Positions 1 through 6,477 are shown, numbered from the stretch's first letter. The stretch is 7,720 bases of DNA from CAZUCD01 sp964618855 (GCA_964618855.1 CAZUCD010000167.1:1-7720); one strand, 5' to 3'. Translations and numbers: made by a program. Notes: generated from the letters alone by a model not told the origin.

Positions 1-1
1 A

Positions 2-490
2 AATCCAGCGCGCGAGGGAACTACCCTGGGCCCGCTCGCGAGGCTCGACCTGCGGGAGGAACTGGACCGTCAGGTTGCCGAGAGCGTCCGCGCAGGGGCG
101 CATGTCGTGATGGGGGGAAAGGTCCCCGCGCGGCGCGGGTTCTTCTATCCGCCGACCATCCTCGACGGCGTCCCCAACGAAGCGCCCGCCTGGCGGGAGG
201 AGACCTTCGGGCCAGTCGCCGCCGTGCGCTCCTTCGAGACGGACGGGGATGCGCTGGCCATGGCGAATGACACACCCTACGGACTGGGCGCGTCGGTCTG
301 GACCGGGTCTTACTCCCGGGTCGCACGCTTCGTAGCTGGGATCGATGCCGGCAACGTCTTCGTGAATGGTCTCGTCAAATCCGATCCCCGCCTTCCGTTC
401 GGAGGGGTGAAGGAATCCGGGATCGGGCGCGAACTTGCGCGCGAGGGCATCCTCGAGTTTACGAGCGCGAAAACGGTATGGATGCGGTAG
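2..490 (+). CDS. Aldehyde dehydrogenase, succinate-semialdehyde type (3' part only)
   Basis: The frame is open from the window edge, so the gene begins upstream; 162 residues are visible, about the last third of a roughly 460-residue enzyme. The family oxidises an aldehyde to the acid with NAD(P)+ in the cytoplasm. Visible marks, in order: LGPLARLDLREEL near residues 9-21, the EETFGPV cofactor-binding segment at 66-72, NDTPYGLGASVW at 89-100 and PFGGVKESGIGREL at 132-145. The stretch SDPRLPFGGVK is typical of the succinate-semialdehyde dehydrogenase (GabD/Sad-like) branch, so that substrate is the best guess, but the catalytic Cys and general-base Glu lie outside the window and the substrate cannot be settled. 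It ends with TAG, 104 bases before the metallopeptidase gene on the same strand; cotranscription is possible. No frameshift is seen. Family call very sure, substrate only moderate. Confidence 0.93.
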   Translation, partial: NPAREGTTLGPLARLDLREELDRQVAESVRAGAHVVMGGKVPARRGFFYPPTILDGVPNEAPAWREETFGPVAAVRSFETDGDALAMANDTPYGLGASVWTGSYSRVARFVAGIDAGNVFVNGLVKSDPRLPFGGVKESGIGRELAREGILEFTSAKTVWMR

Positions 491-553
491 GAACGGGCCG
501 CAGCGTCCGATTTTCGGGCTGACTGGCACGGTTTTCCCATCCTCTCCCGCCGA

Positions 554-569
554 CCGCGATTCGTCGCGG
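554..569 (+). other. Small perfect hairpin with TTCG loop upstream of the metallopeptidase gene
   Basis: CCGCGA at 554-559 pairs with TCGCGG at 564-569 around a TTCG loop. It lies 64 bases after the dehydrogenase stop and 25 bases before the next start codon. There is no following T-run, so it is not a standard terminator. It may be a leader or spacer structure that tunes the mRNA between the two genes, or may be chance in GC-rich DNA. Confidence 0.35.
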
Positions 570-581
570 CGTCATCCAAAC

Positions 582-586
582 AGGAG
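582..586 (+). promoter_or_regulatory. Ribosome binding site AGGAG for the metallopeptidase gene
   Basis: AGGAG lies 8 bases before the ATG at 595. This ideal spacing fixes the start and agrees with the protein beginning directly with its N-terminal membrane segment. Confidence 0.75.
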
Positions 587-594
587 CACAAGAC

Positions 595-1305
595 ATGTTC
601 CTCGACCCAATGTACTTCATCATCGTCGGCCCCTTTGCGCTGCTGGGCATGGTCGCGTCGATGCGCGTGAAGGGAACCTTCGAGAAATACAGCCGCGTTG
701 GGTCATCCGCACGCGTATCGGGCGCGGAGGCCGCTGCGATGATGTTGCGCGCCGCGGGGATCCAGGGAGTGCGCATCGAGCGCGTGGAGGGGTTCCTGGC
801 GGATCACTATGACCCACGCACCCGGACAGTGCGTCTCAGTCCCGCGGTCCACGACAGCACATCGCTCGCCGCGCTTGGCGTCGCCTGCCACGAGGTGGGT
901 CACGCGATCCAGCACGCCCGCAAGTACACGCCGCTGGTGATCCGCAACGCAGCCGTTCCCGCCGCGGGGTTTGGCTCCTCGGTGGGCGGGCTGATGTTCA
1001 TCGTCGGCCTCATTCTCAGCGGCATGGGCATCGCGCTCGGGCAGAGCATTGCCTGGCTTGGCGTGCTTCTCTTCGCCGGCGTCGTCGTCTTCCAGATCGT
1101 CAACCTGCCCGTGGAGTTCAACGCCTCCACGCGGGCTAAGGAGATGCTCAACACAATGGGTCTGGTTCGGCCCGGCCCGGAGGCAGCCGCGGTTTCGAGT
1201 GTCCTTGGCGCCGCGGCATTGACATACGTGGCGGGCACCCTTCAGGCCGTTGCGCAGCTTGCATACTATGCCTACCTCCTTCTCGGCCATCGGCGGCAGG
1301 AGTGA
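595..1305 (+). CDS. YugP-family membrane zinc metallopeptidase (Zn_peptidase_2)
   Basis: A 236-residue membrane protein of the YugP/neutral zinc metallopeptidase family, close to the family's usual length. It starts with a hydrophobic segment (about residues 5-23), followed by a soluble part carrying the zinc motif HEVGHAIQH at 99-107: two His ligands and the catalytic Glu100. Two more strongly hydrophobic stretches follow at about 118-145 and 150-171, then LPVEFNASTRA at 171-181, whose Glu174 is the likely third zinc ligand, and a last hydrophobic region near 203-231. All expected active-site residues are present, so the enzyme looks intact. It should sit in the cytoplasmic membrane; physiological substrates of this family are poorly defined, and a role in membrane-protein quality control is only inference. 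A good AGGAG site precedes the start, and a strong hairpin lies 70 bases past the stop. The family assignment is firm. Confidence 0.93.
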   Translation: MFLDPMYFIIVGPFALLGMVASMRVKGTFEKYSRVGSSARVSGAEAAAMMLRAAGIQGVRIERVEGFLADHYDPRTRTVRLSPAVHDSTSLAALGVACHEVGHAIQHARKYTPLVIRNAAVPAAGFGSSVGGLMFIVGLILSGMGIALGQSIAWLGVLLFAGVVVFQIVNLPVEFNASTRAKEMLNTMGLVRPGPEAAAVSSVLGAAALTYVAGTLQAVAQLAYYAYLLLGHRRQE

Positions 1306-1375
1306 GGGGGACGGCCTCAGGTCCTCGAACAACCCGGCCGCTTTCTGCGGAGGGCCGCATTGGGTGAAAAATGAC

Positions 1376-1403
1376 AGGGGGCGCTCCTCGCGGAGCGCCC
1401 CCT
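1376..1403. terminator. Strong bidirectional intrinsic terminator
   Basis: GGGGGCGCTCC at 1377-1387 pairs perfectly with GGAGCGCCCCC at 1392-1402 around a TCGC loop, and A1376/T1403 adds a twelfth pair. On the minus strand the stem is followed closely by a TCATTTTT run (bases 1373 down to 1366), a classic terminator for the convergent cyclophilin gene, whose stop is 40 bases away. On the plus strand TCTTGTTGTT follows, a weaker U-rich tail that may also stop the metallopeptidase transcript. Confidence 0.85.
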
Positions 1404-1443
1404 CTTGTTGTTGGCGACGGCAAACGCGCGGTTCCCCCGTTCG

Positions 1444-2193
1444 TCAGCCTTCCTTCTTCTCTTCCGCGGCGGGGGCTTCCTTCTTCTCGTCGGTCGCGGC
1501 GGGAGCAGCGGCCTTGGCGGCGGCGCCGAAGTCAACCTCGGCGGTCGGCGTCCCCTTGGGCACGCGGATGATCTCGACGCGCTCGAGCGTGATCGCCTGC
1601 AGGGGCTTGTTGGCTGAGTTCTGCGGGGCGCGCGCCATCTTCTTGACGATGTCGAGGCCTTCCTTGGCATCGACGAGCTCGCCGAAGATCGTGTGGCGGT
1701 TGTTCAGGTGCGGCGTCGGGACCTCGGTCACGAAGAACTGGCTGCCATTGGTGCCGGGGCCGGCGTTCGCCATGGCCAGCAGGCCCGGGCGGTCGAACTT
1801 CAGGTCAGGGGCGAACTCGTCCTTGAACCGGTAGCCCGGGTCCCCACGTCCGGTCCCCGTCGGGTCGCCACCCTGGATCATGAATTCCTGGATGACGCGG
1901 TGGAAGACCGTGCCGTTGTAGTACGGGCGCTTGGCCTTCTGGCCGTTCTTCGGGTCGGTGAACTCGCGTGTTCCTTCTGCGAGGTTCACGAAGTTCTTCA
2001 CGGTCACGGGCGCCTTGTCGGGGAAGAGCTTGAGCTTCAGCGTGCCCATGCTCGTCACCATCGCGGCATAGTAGTCCTTGCCCGCATCGAGTTCGGGCCC
2101 CTCGTCAAACGTCTGGGCGACCAACGCCGCCGGGACGATGGCCAGCGCCAGCAGCAGCGCCAGCGCCTTGGTCAGGAATGACTGCGTCTTCAC
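1444..2193 (-). CDS. Exported cyclophilin-type peptidyl-prolyl cis-trans isomerase
   Basis: Cyclophilins catalyse cis-trans isomerisation of Xaa-Pro bonds and assist folding. The product is 249 residues from a GTG start. Residues 1-26 form a signal peptide: MKTQ with Lys, a long Leu/Ala core, then ALVA before Gln27, so it is probably exported and cleaved. The isomerase domain spans about 41-210, with FHR at 97-99 (catalytic Arg99), FMIQGGDP at 104-111, SQFF at 151-154 and HTIFGE at 167-172. The position equal to Trp121 of human CypA is His162 (PHL), as in several cyclosporin-insensitive members. Residues 221-249 are an Ala/Lys/Glu-rich tail, likely disordered. The frame stays open 156 bases further upstream, but that part reads as non-coding, and GTG with AAGGAG in front and a signal peptide behind is the better start. 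It converges on the metallopeptidase gene and diverges from the propeller gene. Confidence 0.93.
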   Translation of the reverse strand: MKTQSFLTKALALLLALAIVPAALVAQTFDEGPELDAGKDYYAAMVTSMGTLKLKLFPDKAPVTVKNFVNLAEGTREFTDPKNGQKAKRPYYNGTVFHRVIQEFMIQGGDPTGTGRGDPGYRFKDEFAPDLKFDRPGLLAMANAGPGTNGSQFFVTEVPTPHLNNRHTIFGELVDAKEGLDIVKKMARAPQNSANKPLQAITLERVEIIRVPKGTPTAEVDFGAAAKAAAPAATDEKKEAPAAEEKKEG

Positions 2194-2424
2194 TTTGGGT
2201 GCATCTCCTTGATTGGGAGTCGTTTGGGCTCTCCGGGATTCCAGAGAACGTGACTGTCCGTTCGCCAGAGAGGGTTTGGCCCCGGGGCGAAGGGAGTCAA
2301 GCGGGGCGAGGATGGACCGAGCAACTCGTGCAACGGCGTGGAAGCCCAAGCTCCGAAGCTGATGGTCGCCGCGATGAGGCTATCGAGGGAAGACGAAGTC
2401 GCCGACTTGCCGAACCGGACGGGA
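2194..2424. promoter_or_regulatory. Divergent intergenic region between exported cyclophilin and propeller genes
   Basis: About 230 bases that should hold the promoters of both flanking genes. On the minus strand there is a TTGACT hexamer (2299-2294), but no matching -10 box at 16-18 bases, so I do not call a specific promoter. If the propeller gene starts at its alternative GTG (2338) or ATG codons (2362, 2374), the region shrinks accordingly. No clear operator or other gene is seen. Confidence 0.4.
2205..2210 (-). promoter_or_regulatory. Ribosome binding site AAGGAG deciding the GTG start of the exported cyclophilin
   Basis: On the minus strand AAGGAG is followed by 11 bases and then GTG (2193-2191). 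The spacing is a little long but usable. An ATG directly abutting AAGGAG is out of frame and runs into TGA after four codons, so it cannot be the gene's start. Confidence 0.65.
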
Positions 2425-3561
2425 ATGCGTTTCGCTCACAAACGACTCAATGACCTTGCATTCGCCACATTCTGTCATGGAGACCGAACCCTGACTCTTC
2501 CCTCGCCATTACTCGCCGCGACAATCATCGCGCTGGCCACTTCAGGATCGGCTCTCGCCGAACCACCCCAACCGTCCGATCCCGCGCTGCCCACTCACTC
2601 AATCCCGCCCATCGCACTGGGTCAGATCGTCGCGCAGACCGGACCAAGCGTCATGTATGTCCATCAGGCCAAGGACAACTCCTACTGGTTCGGCAGCAAC
2701 GACCGCGGCGTTTACCACTACGACGGCAGGCAACTCGTCAACTTCACTTCGAAGGACGGCCTCGTGAGCGACAGGATTCGAGGCATCCAGGAGGACAAAA
2801 ACGGCAACATCTACTTCACGACGTACGAGGGGATCAGCAAGTACGACGGTAGCACCTTCACGACCCTAACCGCCATCGACGCCCCCACACCCGCAGGGTG
2901 GAGGAAACACCCGGATGATCTTTGGTTCATCGGCCCCGGAGACCAAGGCGTCGTCCTCCGGTATGACGGCCAGACCCTGCACCGGCTCCGCTTTCCGCCG
3001 ACCGAGCTGGGCGAAGCACACTTCAAGAAGATGCCGCGGTCCGAGTACCCGCACGCGGTGTACAATCCCTACGACCTCTACTGCATCGTTAGGGACAGCC
3101 GCGGCGACATCTGGTTCGGCGGAACCTGCGTGGGAGTCTGCCGCTACAACGGCAGCACATTCGAATGGTTGACGGACCCCGTGCTGACTGAAGCGCCAGT
3201 GCGCTCCATCCTCGAGGACCGGAGCGGCAACATCTGGGTCACGTACAGCGGGCACGGATCCATCGAGAAACCGAGGCCAATCGCCGACTTCCACAAGGTC
3301 CACCTCGACACGAAGGGATCAATCATTGAAGGCATGTGCATTGTGCAGGACGAGGAGGGGAATCTGTGGACGGCCGCACTGGGCGCGGGTGTTTTCAAAT
3401 GGGTCGGGGACGGGAGCACCCGGTACCCGATCCTCGAAGGCGAGACCCCCATCGAGGTCTTCGCGGTCTACAAGGACAACGCGGGCGCGCTCTGGCTCGG
3501 CACCCATAACGGCGGGGCGTACAAGTTCAATGGCACATCGTTCGAGCGGTTCCAGCCGTGA
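2425..3561 (+). CDS. Exported seven-bladed beta-propeller protein (two-component-regulator-propeller type repeats)
   Basis: From ATG 2425 the product is 378 residues. The N-terminus has a basic part, then a hydrophobic stretch (LLAATIIALATSGSALA, about 29-45) ending in a signal-peptidase-like ALA before Glu46, so export is likely. The rest is repeats in which an aromatic 'WFG/WLG' strand is followed by a Gly-rich turn and 'Y-D/N-G': W88..YDG101, Y130..YDG142, W167..YDG182, W230..YNG243, W271, W315..VGDG and W357..FNG370. Seven units suit one closed seven-bladed propeller. Linkers such as EDRSGNIW and EDKNGNIY are the hallmark of the propeller repeats found in the sensor half of hybrid histidine kinases and in many free-standing proteins. 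No kinase, transmembrane anchor or output domain follows. Binding partner unknown. The start is uncertain: GTG 2338, ATG 2362 and ATG 2374 are in frame, and none has a strong ribosome site. Confidence 0.82.
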   Translation: MRFAHKRLNDLAFATFCHGDRTLTLPSPLLAATIIALATSGSALAEPPQPSDPALPTHSIPPIALGQIVAQTGPSVMYVHQAKDNSYWFGSNDRGVYHYDGRQLVNFTSKDGLVSDRIRGIQEDKNGNIYFTTYEGISKYDGSTFTTLTAIDAPTPAGWRKHPDDLWFIGPGDQGVVLRYDGQTLHRLRFPPTELGEAHFKKMPRSEYPHAVYNPYDLYCIVRDSRGDIWFGGTCVGVCRYNGSTFEWLTDPVLTEAPVRSILEDRSGNIWVTYSGHGSIEKPRPIADFHKVHLDTKGSIIEGMCIVQDEEGNLWTAALGAGVFKWVGDGSTRYPILEGETPIEVFAVYKDNAGALWLGTHNGGAYKFNGTSFERFQP

Positions 3562-3591
3562 TCGGACCGGTCAGGCGAACACGGAAAGACA

Positions 3592-3626
3592 AACCCCGGG
3601 CCAACGCTTTGCGCCGGTCCGGGGTT
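3592..3626. terminator. Terminator-like hairpin after the propeller gene
   Basis: AACCCCGGGCC at 3592-3602 pairs with GGTCCGGGGTT at 3616-3626 over 11 pairs including one G-T wobble; the loop can form a further CGC/GCG helix. It starts 30 bases after the propeller stop. On the plus strand the tail TCAATTC is only weakly U-rich. On the minus strand the stem is followed by TGTCTTTCC, so it may also stop transcripts from the convergent second cyclophilin gene, whose stop is about 80 bases away. Confidence 0.65.
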
Positions 3627-3641
3627 CAATTCATGTACATG

Positions 3642-3674
3642 TGGAGTTGGGAGGTGGCTGCCAGCCGCACTCCA
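3642..3674. repeat. Imperfect nested inverted repeat downstream of the second cyclophilin gene
   Basis: TGGAGT at 3642-3647 and ACTCCA at 3669-3674 form outer arms, and GGCT 3656-3659 with AGCC 3663-3666 form an inner stem with an asymmetric bulge. It lies between the 3592-3626 hairpin and the cyclophilin stop codon. A CATGTACATG palindrome sits at 3632-3641 beside it. It may protect the mRNA 3' end or help termination; no T-run follows. Confidence 0.35.
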
Positions 3675-3707
3675 TGGGTCGCCGCAGTCGGCTAAGCCCC
3701 AGGACAG

Positions 3708-4274
3708 CTACCCCTTCGCCTTCCGCTCGATCACGATCGTGGAGATCACGATGTCCGTGTTCGGCTTGTTCGCCATGTTCTGGGGTTGGGCGCACATCTT
3801 CTGGATGATGGCGAGCCCTCCGGCCACGTCGACAAGCTCGCCGAAGATCGTGTGCTTGTTCGTCAGGTGGGGCGTTGGCACTTCCGTGATGAAGAACTGC
3901 CCTCCATTGGTTCCGGGCCCCGCGTTCGCCATCGCGAGCAGGCCCGGCCGGTCGAACTTCAAGGACGGATGGAACTCGTCCTCGAATCGATAGCCCGGGT
4001 CCCCGCGCCCCGTGCCGGAGGGGTCTCCACCCTGCACCATGAAGCGCGCGATGCAGCGGTGGAAGATCACCCCATCGTAGTACTTCTGCTTTCCGGTGGT
4101 GCGCGTCCTGGGGTTCGTGGACTCGCACGTGCCTTCCGCGAGGTTCACGAAGTTCTGCACCGTCCTGGGCGCCTTGTCCGCGAACAGGCGCAGCTTCAGG
4201 TCCCCCATGTTGGTCTTGATCGTGGCGAAGTACTCCGAGTTCGGATCGACGGCTGGTCCGGCGGGAATGGGCAT
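3708..4274 (-). CDS. Cyclophilin-type peptidyl-prolyl cis-trans isomerase, probably cytoplasmic
   Basis: A 188-residue single-domain cyclophilin, closely related to the exported one at 1444-2193; both share FDRPGLLAMANAGPGTNG and TEVPTPHL. Catalytic and pocket residues are kept: FHR with Arg73, FMVQGGDP at 78-85, QFF at 126-128, HTIFGE at 141-146; the CypA Trp121 position is again His (His136). The insert after LAEGT (ESTNPRTRTTGKQK) differs from the paralogue. Started at ATG 4274 it has no signal peptide and should act in the cytoplasm; GGAG lies 8 bases upstream, which supports this start. The frame is open further up, with an ATG at 4394 adding 40 Ala/Gly/Pro-rich residues without a hydrophobic segment; that start would overlap the divergent flippase start. 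No Ala/Lys/Glu tail is present, unlike the paralogue. Family call firm, start moderate. Confidence 0.92.
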   Translation of the reverse strand: MPIPAGPAVDPNSEYFATIKTNMGDLKLRLFADKAPRTVQNFVNLAEGTCESTNPRTRTTGKQKYYDGVIFHRCIARFMVQGGDPSGTGRGDPGYRFEDEFHPSLKFDRPGLLAMANAGPGTNGGQFFITEVPTPHLTNKHTIFGELVDVAGGLAIIQKMCAQPQNMANKPNTDIVISTIVIERKAKG

Positions 4275-4387
4275 GGATGGGACTCCAAAGGGTTTGCCCT
4301 GATCGGGCGACAGCGCGGCCCGTGGGTCAATCGCGCTCGCGCCTTCGCCTTGCGTCTGTTCGGGAGCACCCCCGCACTTTGCGCGCG
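4275..4387. promoter_or_regulatory. Short divergent promoter region between second cyclophilin and flippase genes
   Basis: Only 113 bases separate the two chosen starts, so the two transcripts must originate close together or overlap. A ribosome site for the cyclophilin (GGAG, minus strand, 4286-4283) is inside it. I see no good -35/-10 pair on either strand. On the plus strand GGGAG (4362-4366) lies 21 bases before the flippase ATG but 12 before an in-frame TTG at 4379. Confidence 0.35.
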
Positions 4388-5842
4388 ATGCCATCCGCCT
4401 TTTCCGCCACGAGATGGGTGCTCTTCGGGAGCATCGGGTTCCGGCTGATAGCAATCGCCGGGCAGTGGGCCATCCTGCGTCTCGTCGACAAGGAGACCTT
4501 CGGCTCCTACCGGGCGATCGTGTCCGTGCATCTGATGCTGCTGGCGCTCCTGCCGCTTGGGCTGGACATGCTGCTTGTGCGCGAGGCGACGCGGCGGCAC
4601 AGGTACTCGGCGGCGCTCTCCATGGCGCTCGGGGCCGCGGGGATGTTCTTTGCCGCCGTCTCGCTCGCTGCGGCCCTGCTCCCCGTGCCGGGGCCCGGCA
4701 GCATCGGCGCAACCCTGCTCAAGCTCGGCGGGGACTGGCCCGGGCTCCTTGTCATGGCTCCGATCTTCGCCATCCAGGCGACCAAGCTCGCCATACGCGC
4801 CCCACTCTCAGCACGGCTCGACTTCAAGACGATCTCCATCGGTGAGTTCGGCAACGGCCTGATCACGTGGGTCGGGGGGGCTGCCGCCGTGCTGGTGCAG
4901 TCCTCAACCCTTGCGCTCCTAGTGGCATACCTGATCGGCGAGATGTTCGAGTGCATTTGGATGTTCCGAGGCCGCACGTTCAGGCCCCTTGCGGTCCTCT
5001 CCCCGAGGCGATGGGGAATCGCCGCGAAGCTCCTGCGGCGGCACCGTGCGTTCTGCCTCTTCAACGCGGCGGACCTGACGCTGAACAACGTTGCCGCGAT
5101 GCTCCCCGGCATCTTGTTGGTCGCATGGGTATCGCGCGAGGCGAATGCCGACTTCCAGGTGGCATCGACGCTGGTGATCCTCCCCGTCATGCTGCTTGTC
5201 GGGGCTGTCCACCGCGTCACATTCCCGTCGATCTCGGGGATCGGGGAGGACGAGCTGCACCGCCGCTGCCTTGCGATCATCGGCGCCACGGCGGCGTATG
5301 TCGCGCCCCTCGTTTTGTGGCTCGCCTTTTTCTCGGCGACGACCGTTTGGCTTCTCGGCGGACGCCAGTACCTCTCGGCGGCACCCCTCGTGACGTGGAT
5401 GTCCTGCTACATGCTGTTCGTGGGCATCTTCGCGCCGATCAGCAGCCTTGATGTCGTGCGCGACCGGCCGGAGCTGGGACTGTACTGGAACGCGGCCTAC
5501 CTGCTCGTCCGGGTGGCGGTGCTCCACCACTTTGCCGGTGGGGGAGTGGTCGCGGCGGTATCCGCAATGTCCATCGCCAGCGTCGCGATGTGGCTCCTGT
5601 GGGCCGGGACGCTCGGGTGGCTGCTGCGTTCCGGGTGGACGAGGTTCCTGCACGCCTTCGGGCGGTTCATCCCACTGTGGGCCGGGCTTGGCGTTGCTTT
5701 CTGGGGCATTTCGCATGCGGTCGGTGAGCGCCTGATCCTCGCCCCCGCGCTGAGCGTCATACCCGCGGCGCTCTATCTCGCGGCGATCCTGAAGTTCTTC
5801 CCGGCCGAGGCGACGATGCTGCGTCGGTTGGCCGGACGATAG
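4388..5842 (+). CDS. Polytopic membrane protein, oligosaccharide flippase-like (MOP superfamily, Wzx-type)
   Basis: A 484-residue protein almost wholly made of hydrophobic helices, roughly 12-14, matching the usual 420-500 residues of MOP-superfamily lipid-linked oligosaccharide flippases. The N-terminal pattern 'FRLIAIAGQWAILRLVDKETFGSY' type (helix, then Asp/Lys plus Phe-Gly-x-Tyr) is characteristic of the family, as is the mid-protein 'ARLDFKTISIGEFGN' segment before a new helix pair. Such proteins move undecaprenyl-linked sugar units across the cytoplasmic membrane for O-antigen, capsule or exopolysaccharide assembly. No glycosyltransferase or polymerase gene is in the window, so the substrate is open, and it may be a stand-alone copy. 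The start is chosen at ATG 4388 just before the first helix; it lacks a clear ribosome site, and in-frame TTG 4379 or ATG 4277 (overlapping the divergent cyclophilin's start region) are alternatives. The specific flippase role is inferred from family features. Confidence 0.82.
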   Translation: MPSAFSATRWVLFGSIGFRLIAIAGQWAILRLVDKETFGSYRAIVSVHLMLLALLPLGLDMLLVREATRRHRYSAALSMALGAAGMFFAAVSLAAALLPVPGPGSIGATLLKLGGDWPGLLVMAPIFAIQATKLAIRAPLSARLDFKTISIGEFGNGLITWVGGAAAVLVQSSTLALLVAYLIGEMFECIWMFRGRTFRPLAVLSPRRWGIAAKLLRRHRAFCLFNAADLTLNNVAAMLPGILLVAWVSREANADFQVASTLVILPVMLLVGAVHRVTFPSISGIGEDELHRRCLAIIGATAAYVAPLVLWLAFFSATTVWLLGGRQYLSAAPLVTWMSCYMLFVGIFAPISSLDVVRDRPELGLYWNAAYLLVRVAVLHHFAGGGVVAAVSAMSIASVAMWLLWAGTLGWLLRSGWTRFLHAFGRFIPLWAGLGVAFWGISHAVGERLILAPALSVIPAALYLAAILKFFPAEATMLRRLAGR

Positions 5843-5844
5843 TC

Positions 5845-5870
5845 CCGGCAGGGCCGAAGGCCAGTCCCGG
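5845..5870. terminator. Possible weak hairpin between convergent flippase and DJ-1 genes
   Basis: GGCC (5852-5855) and GGCC (5859-5862) form a four-pair stem around GAA, and outer CCGG segments (5845-5848 and 5867-5870) can extend it across an asymmetric internal loop. It sits within the 40 bases between two convergent stop codons, where a terminator is expected, but no T-run follows on either strand. Confidence 0.3.
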
Positions 5871-5882
5871 CGCCCCGCATGC

Positions 5883-6467
5883 CTACTGCTGTGTACGGTT
5901 CGTCAGTTCACGGATGATCTTCGCAATCCAGTCGGGATGTGCCGGCCAGGCGGGCGCCGTCACGAAGTTGCGATCCACGATCGCCTTGTCCAGAGCAAGG
6001 TCCACGAAGATGCCCCCCGCGAGCGTCACCTCCGGACCAACCGCCGGATAGCACGAGATACGGCGGCCCTTGACGACCCCCGCCGCCGTCAGGACCTGCG
6101 CGCCGTGGCATATCGAGGCGATCAGTCGGTCGTGGTTCGCGAATCCCTGAACCAGATCGAGCACACGGGCCGTTAGTCGGAGGTACTCGGGAGCGCGCCC
6201 ACCCGGGATGATCAGGCCGACGTAGTCCTCGACACTTGTGGTCGTGAAGTCCGCGTTGAGCTGGAAGTCGTGTCCGCGCCGTTCGACGTAGGTCTGGTCA
6301 CCCTCGAAGTCGTGGACGGCGGTCCTCACCTTGTCCCCCGGCTTCTTGCCAGGACAGACCGCATGGCACGTGTAGCCGAACGCCTGCAAGGCCTGGAAGG
6401 GGACCATGATTTCGTAATCCTCGACATAGTCGCCGACGAGAAACAGGAGGCTTTGGCGCTGCACCAT
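5883..6467 (-). CDS. DJ-1/PfpI family protein (class-I glutamine-amidotransferase-like fold)
   Basis: A 194-residue single-domain protein of normal family length. The N-terminal strand LLFLVGDYVEDYE carries the conserved acidic residue (Glu16) that activates the nucleophile; GGRAPEYLR at 90-98 follows strand 'LIIPGG', and ASICHGAQVL at 117-126 holds the nucleophilic elbow with Cys120 and His121. The mid segment KKPGDKVRTAVHDFEGDQTY resembles the YhbO/plant DJ-1d type of the family. Members act as glyoxalases, deglycases or stress-linked hydrolases in the cytoplasm; which one applies here cannot be read from sequence. The start is ATG 6467: GGAG lies 6 bases upstream. An in-frame TTG at 6479 overlaps this ribosome site and is not a likely start. 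The gene converges on the flippase gene and diverges from the sigma-factor gene. Confidence 0.92.
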   Translation of the reverse strand: MVQRQSLLFLVGDYVEDYEIMVPFQALQAFGYTCHAVCPGKKPGDKVRTAVHDFEGDQTYVERRGHDFQLNADFTTTSVEDYVGLIIPGGRAPEYLRLTARVLDLVQGFANHDRLIASICHGAQVLTAAGVVKGRRISCYPAVGPEVTLAGGIFVDLALDKAIVDRNFVTAPAWPAHPDWIAKIIRELTNRTQQ

Positions 6468-6473
6468 GACCTT

Positions 6474-6477
6474 CTCC
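6474..6477 (-). promoter_or_regulatory. Ribosome binding site GGAG deciding the DJ-1 gene start
   Basis: On the minus strand TTGGAGAAGGTCATG holds GGAG six bases before ATG 6467. The TTG that would extend the frame to 6479 is joined directly to this site, so ATG 6467 is preferred. Confidence 0.7.

Noticed and set aside
703..1332. Minus-strand frame of 209 codons opposite the metallopeptidase gene.
   Set aside because: It is the complement of a clearly coding, motif-bearing gene and shows no domain of its own; high GC content makes such shadow frames common.
1693..2181. Long plus-strand frame antisense to the exported cyclophilin, resembling another at 3786-4448.
   Set aside because: Both lie opposite the two cyclophilin genes, and their likeness follows from the likeness of the parent genes; composition is Arg/Val/Glu-rich with no recognisable family.
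5841..5871. Direct repeat AGTCCCGGC at 5841-5849 and 5863-5871.
   Set aside because: Only two nine-base copies in GC-rich DNA; no array, no flanking mobile gene and no attachment-site context.
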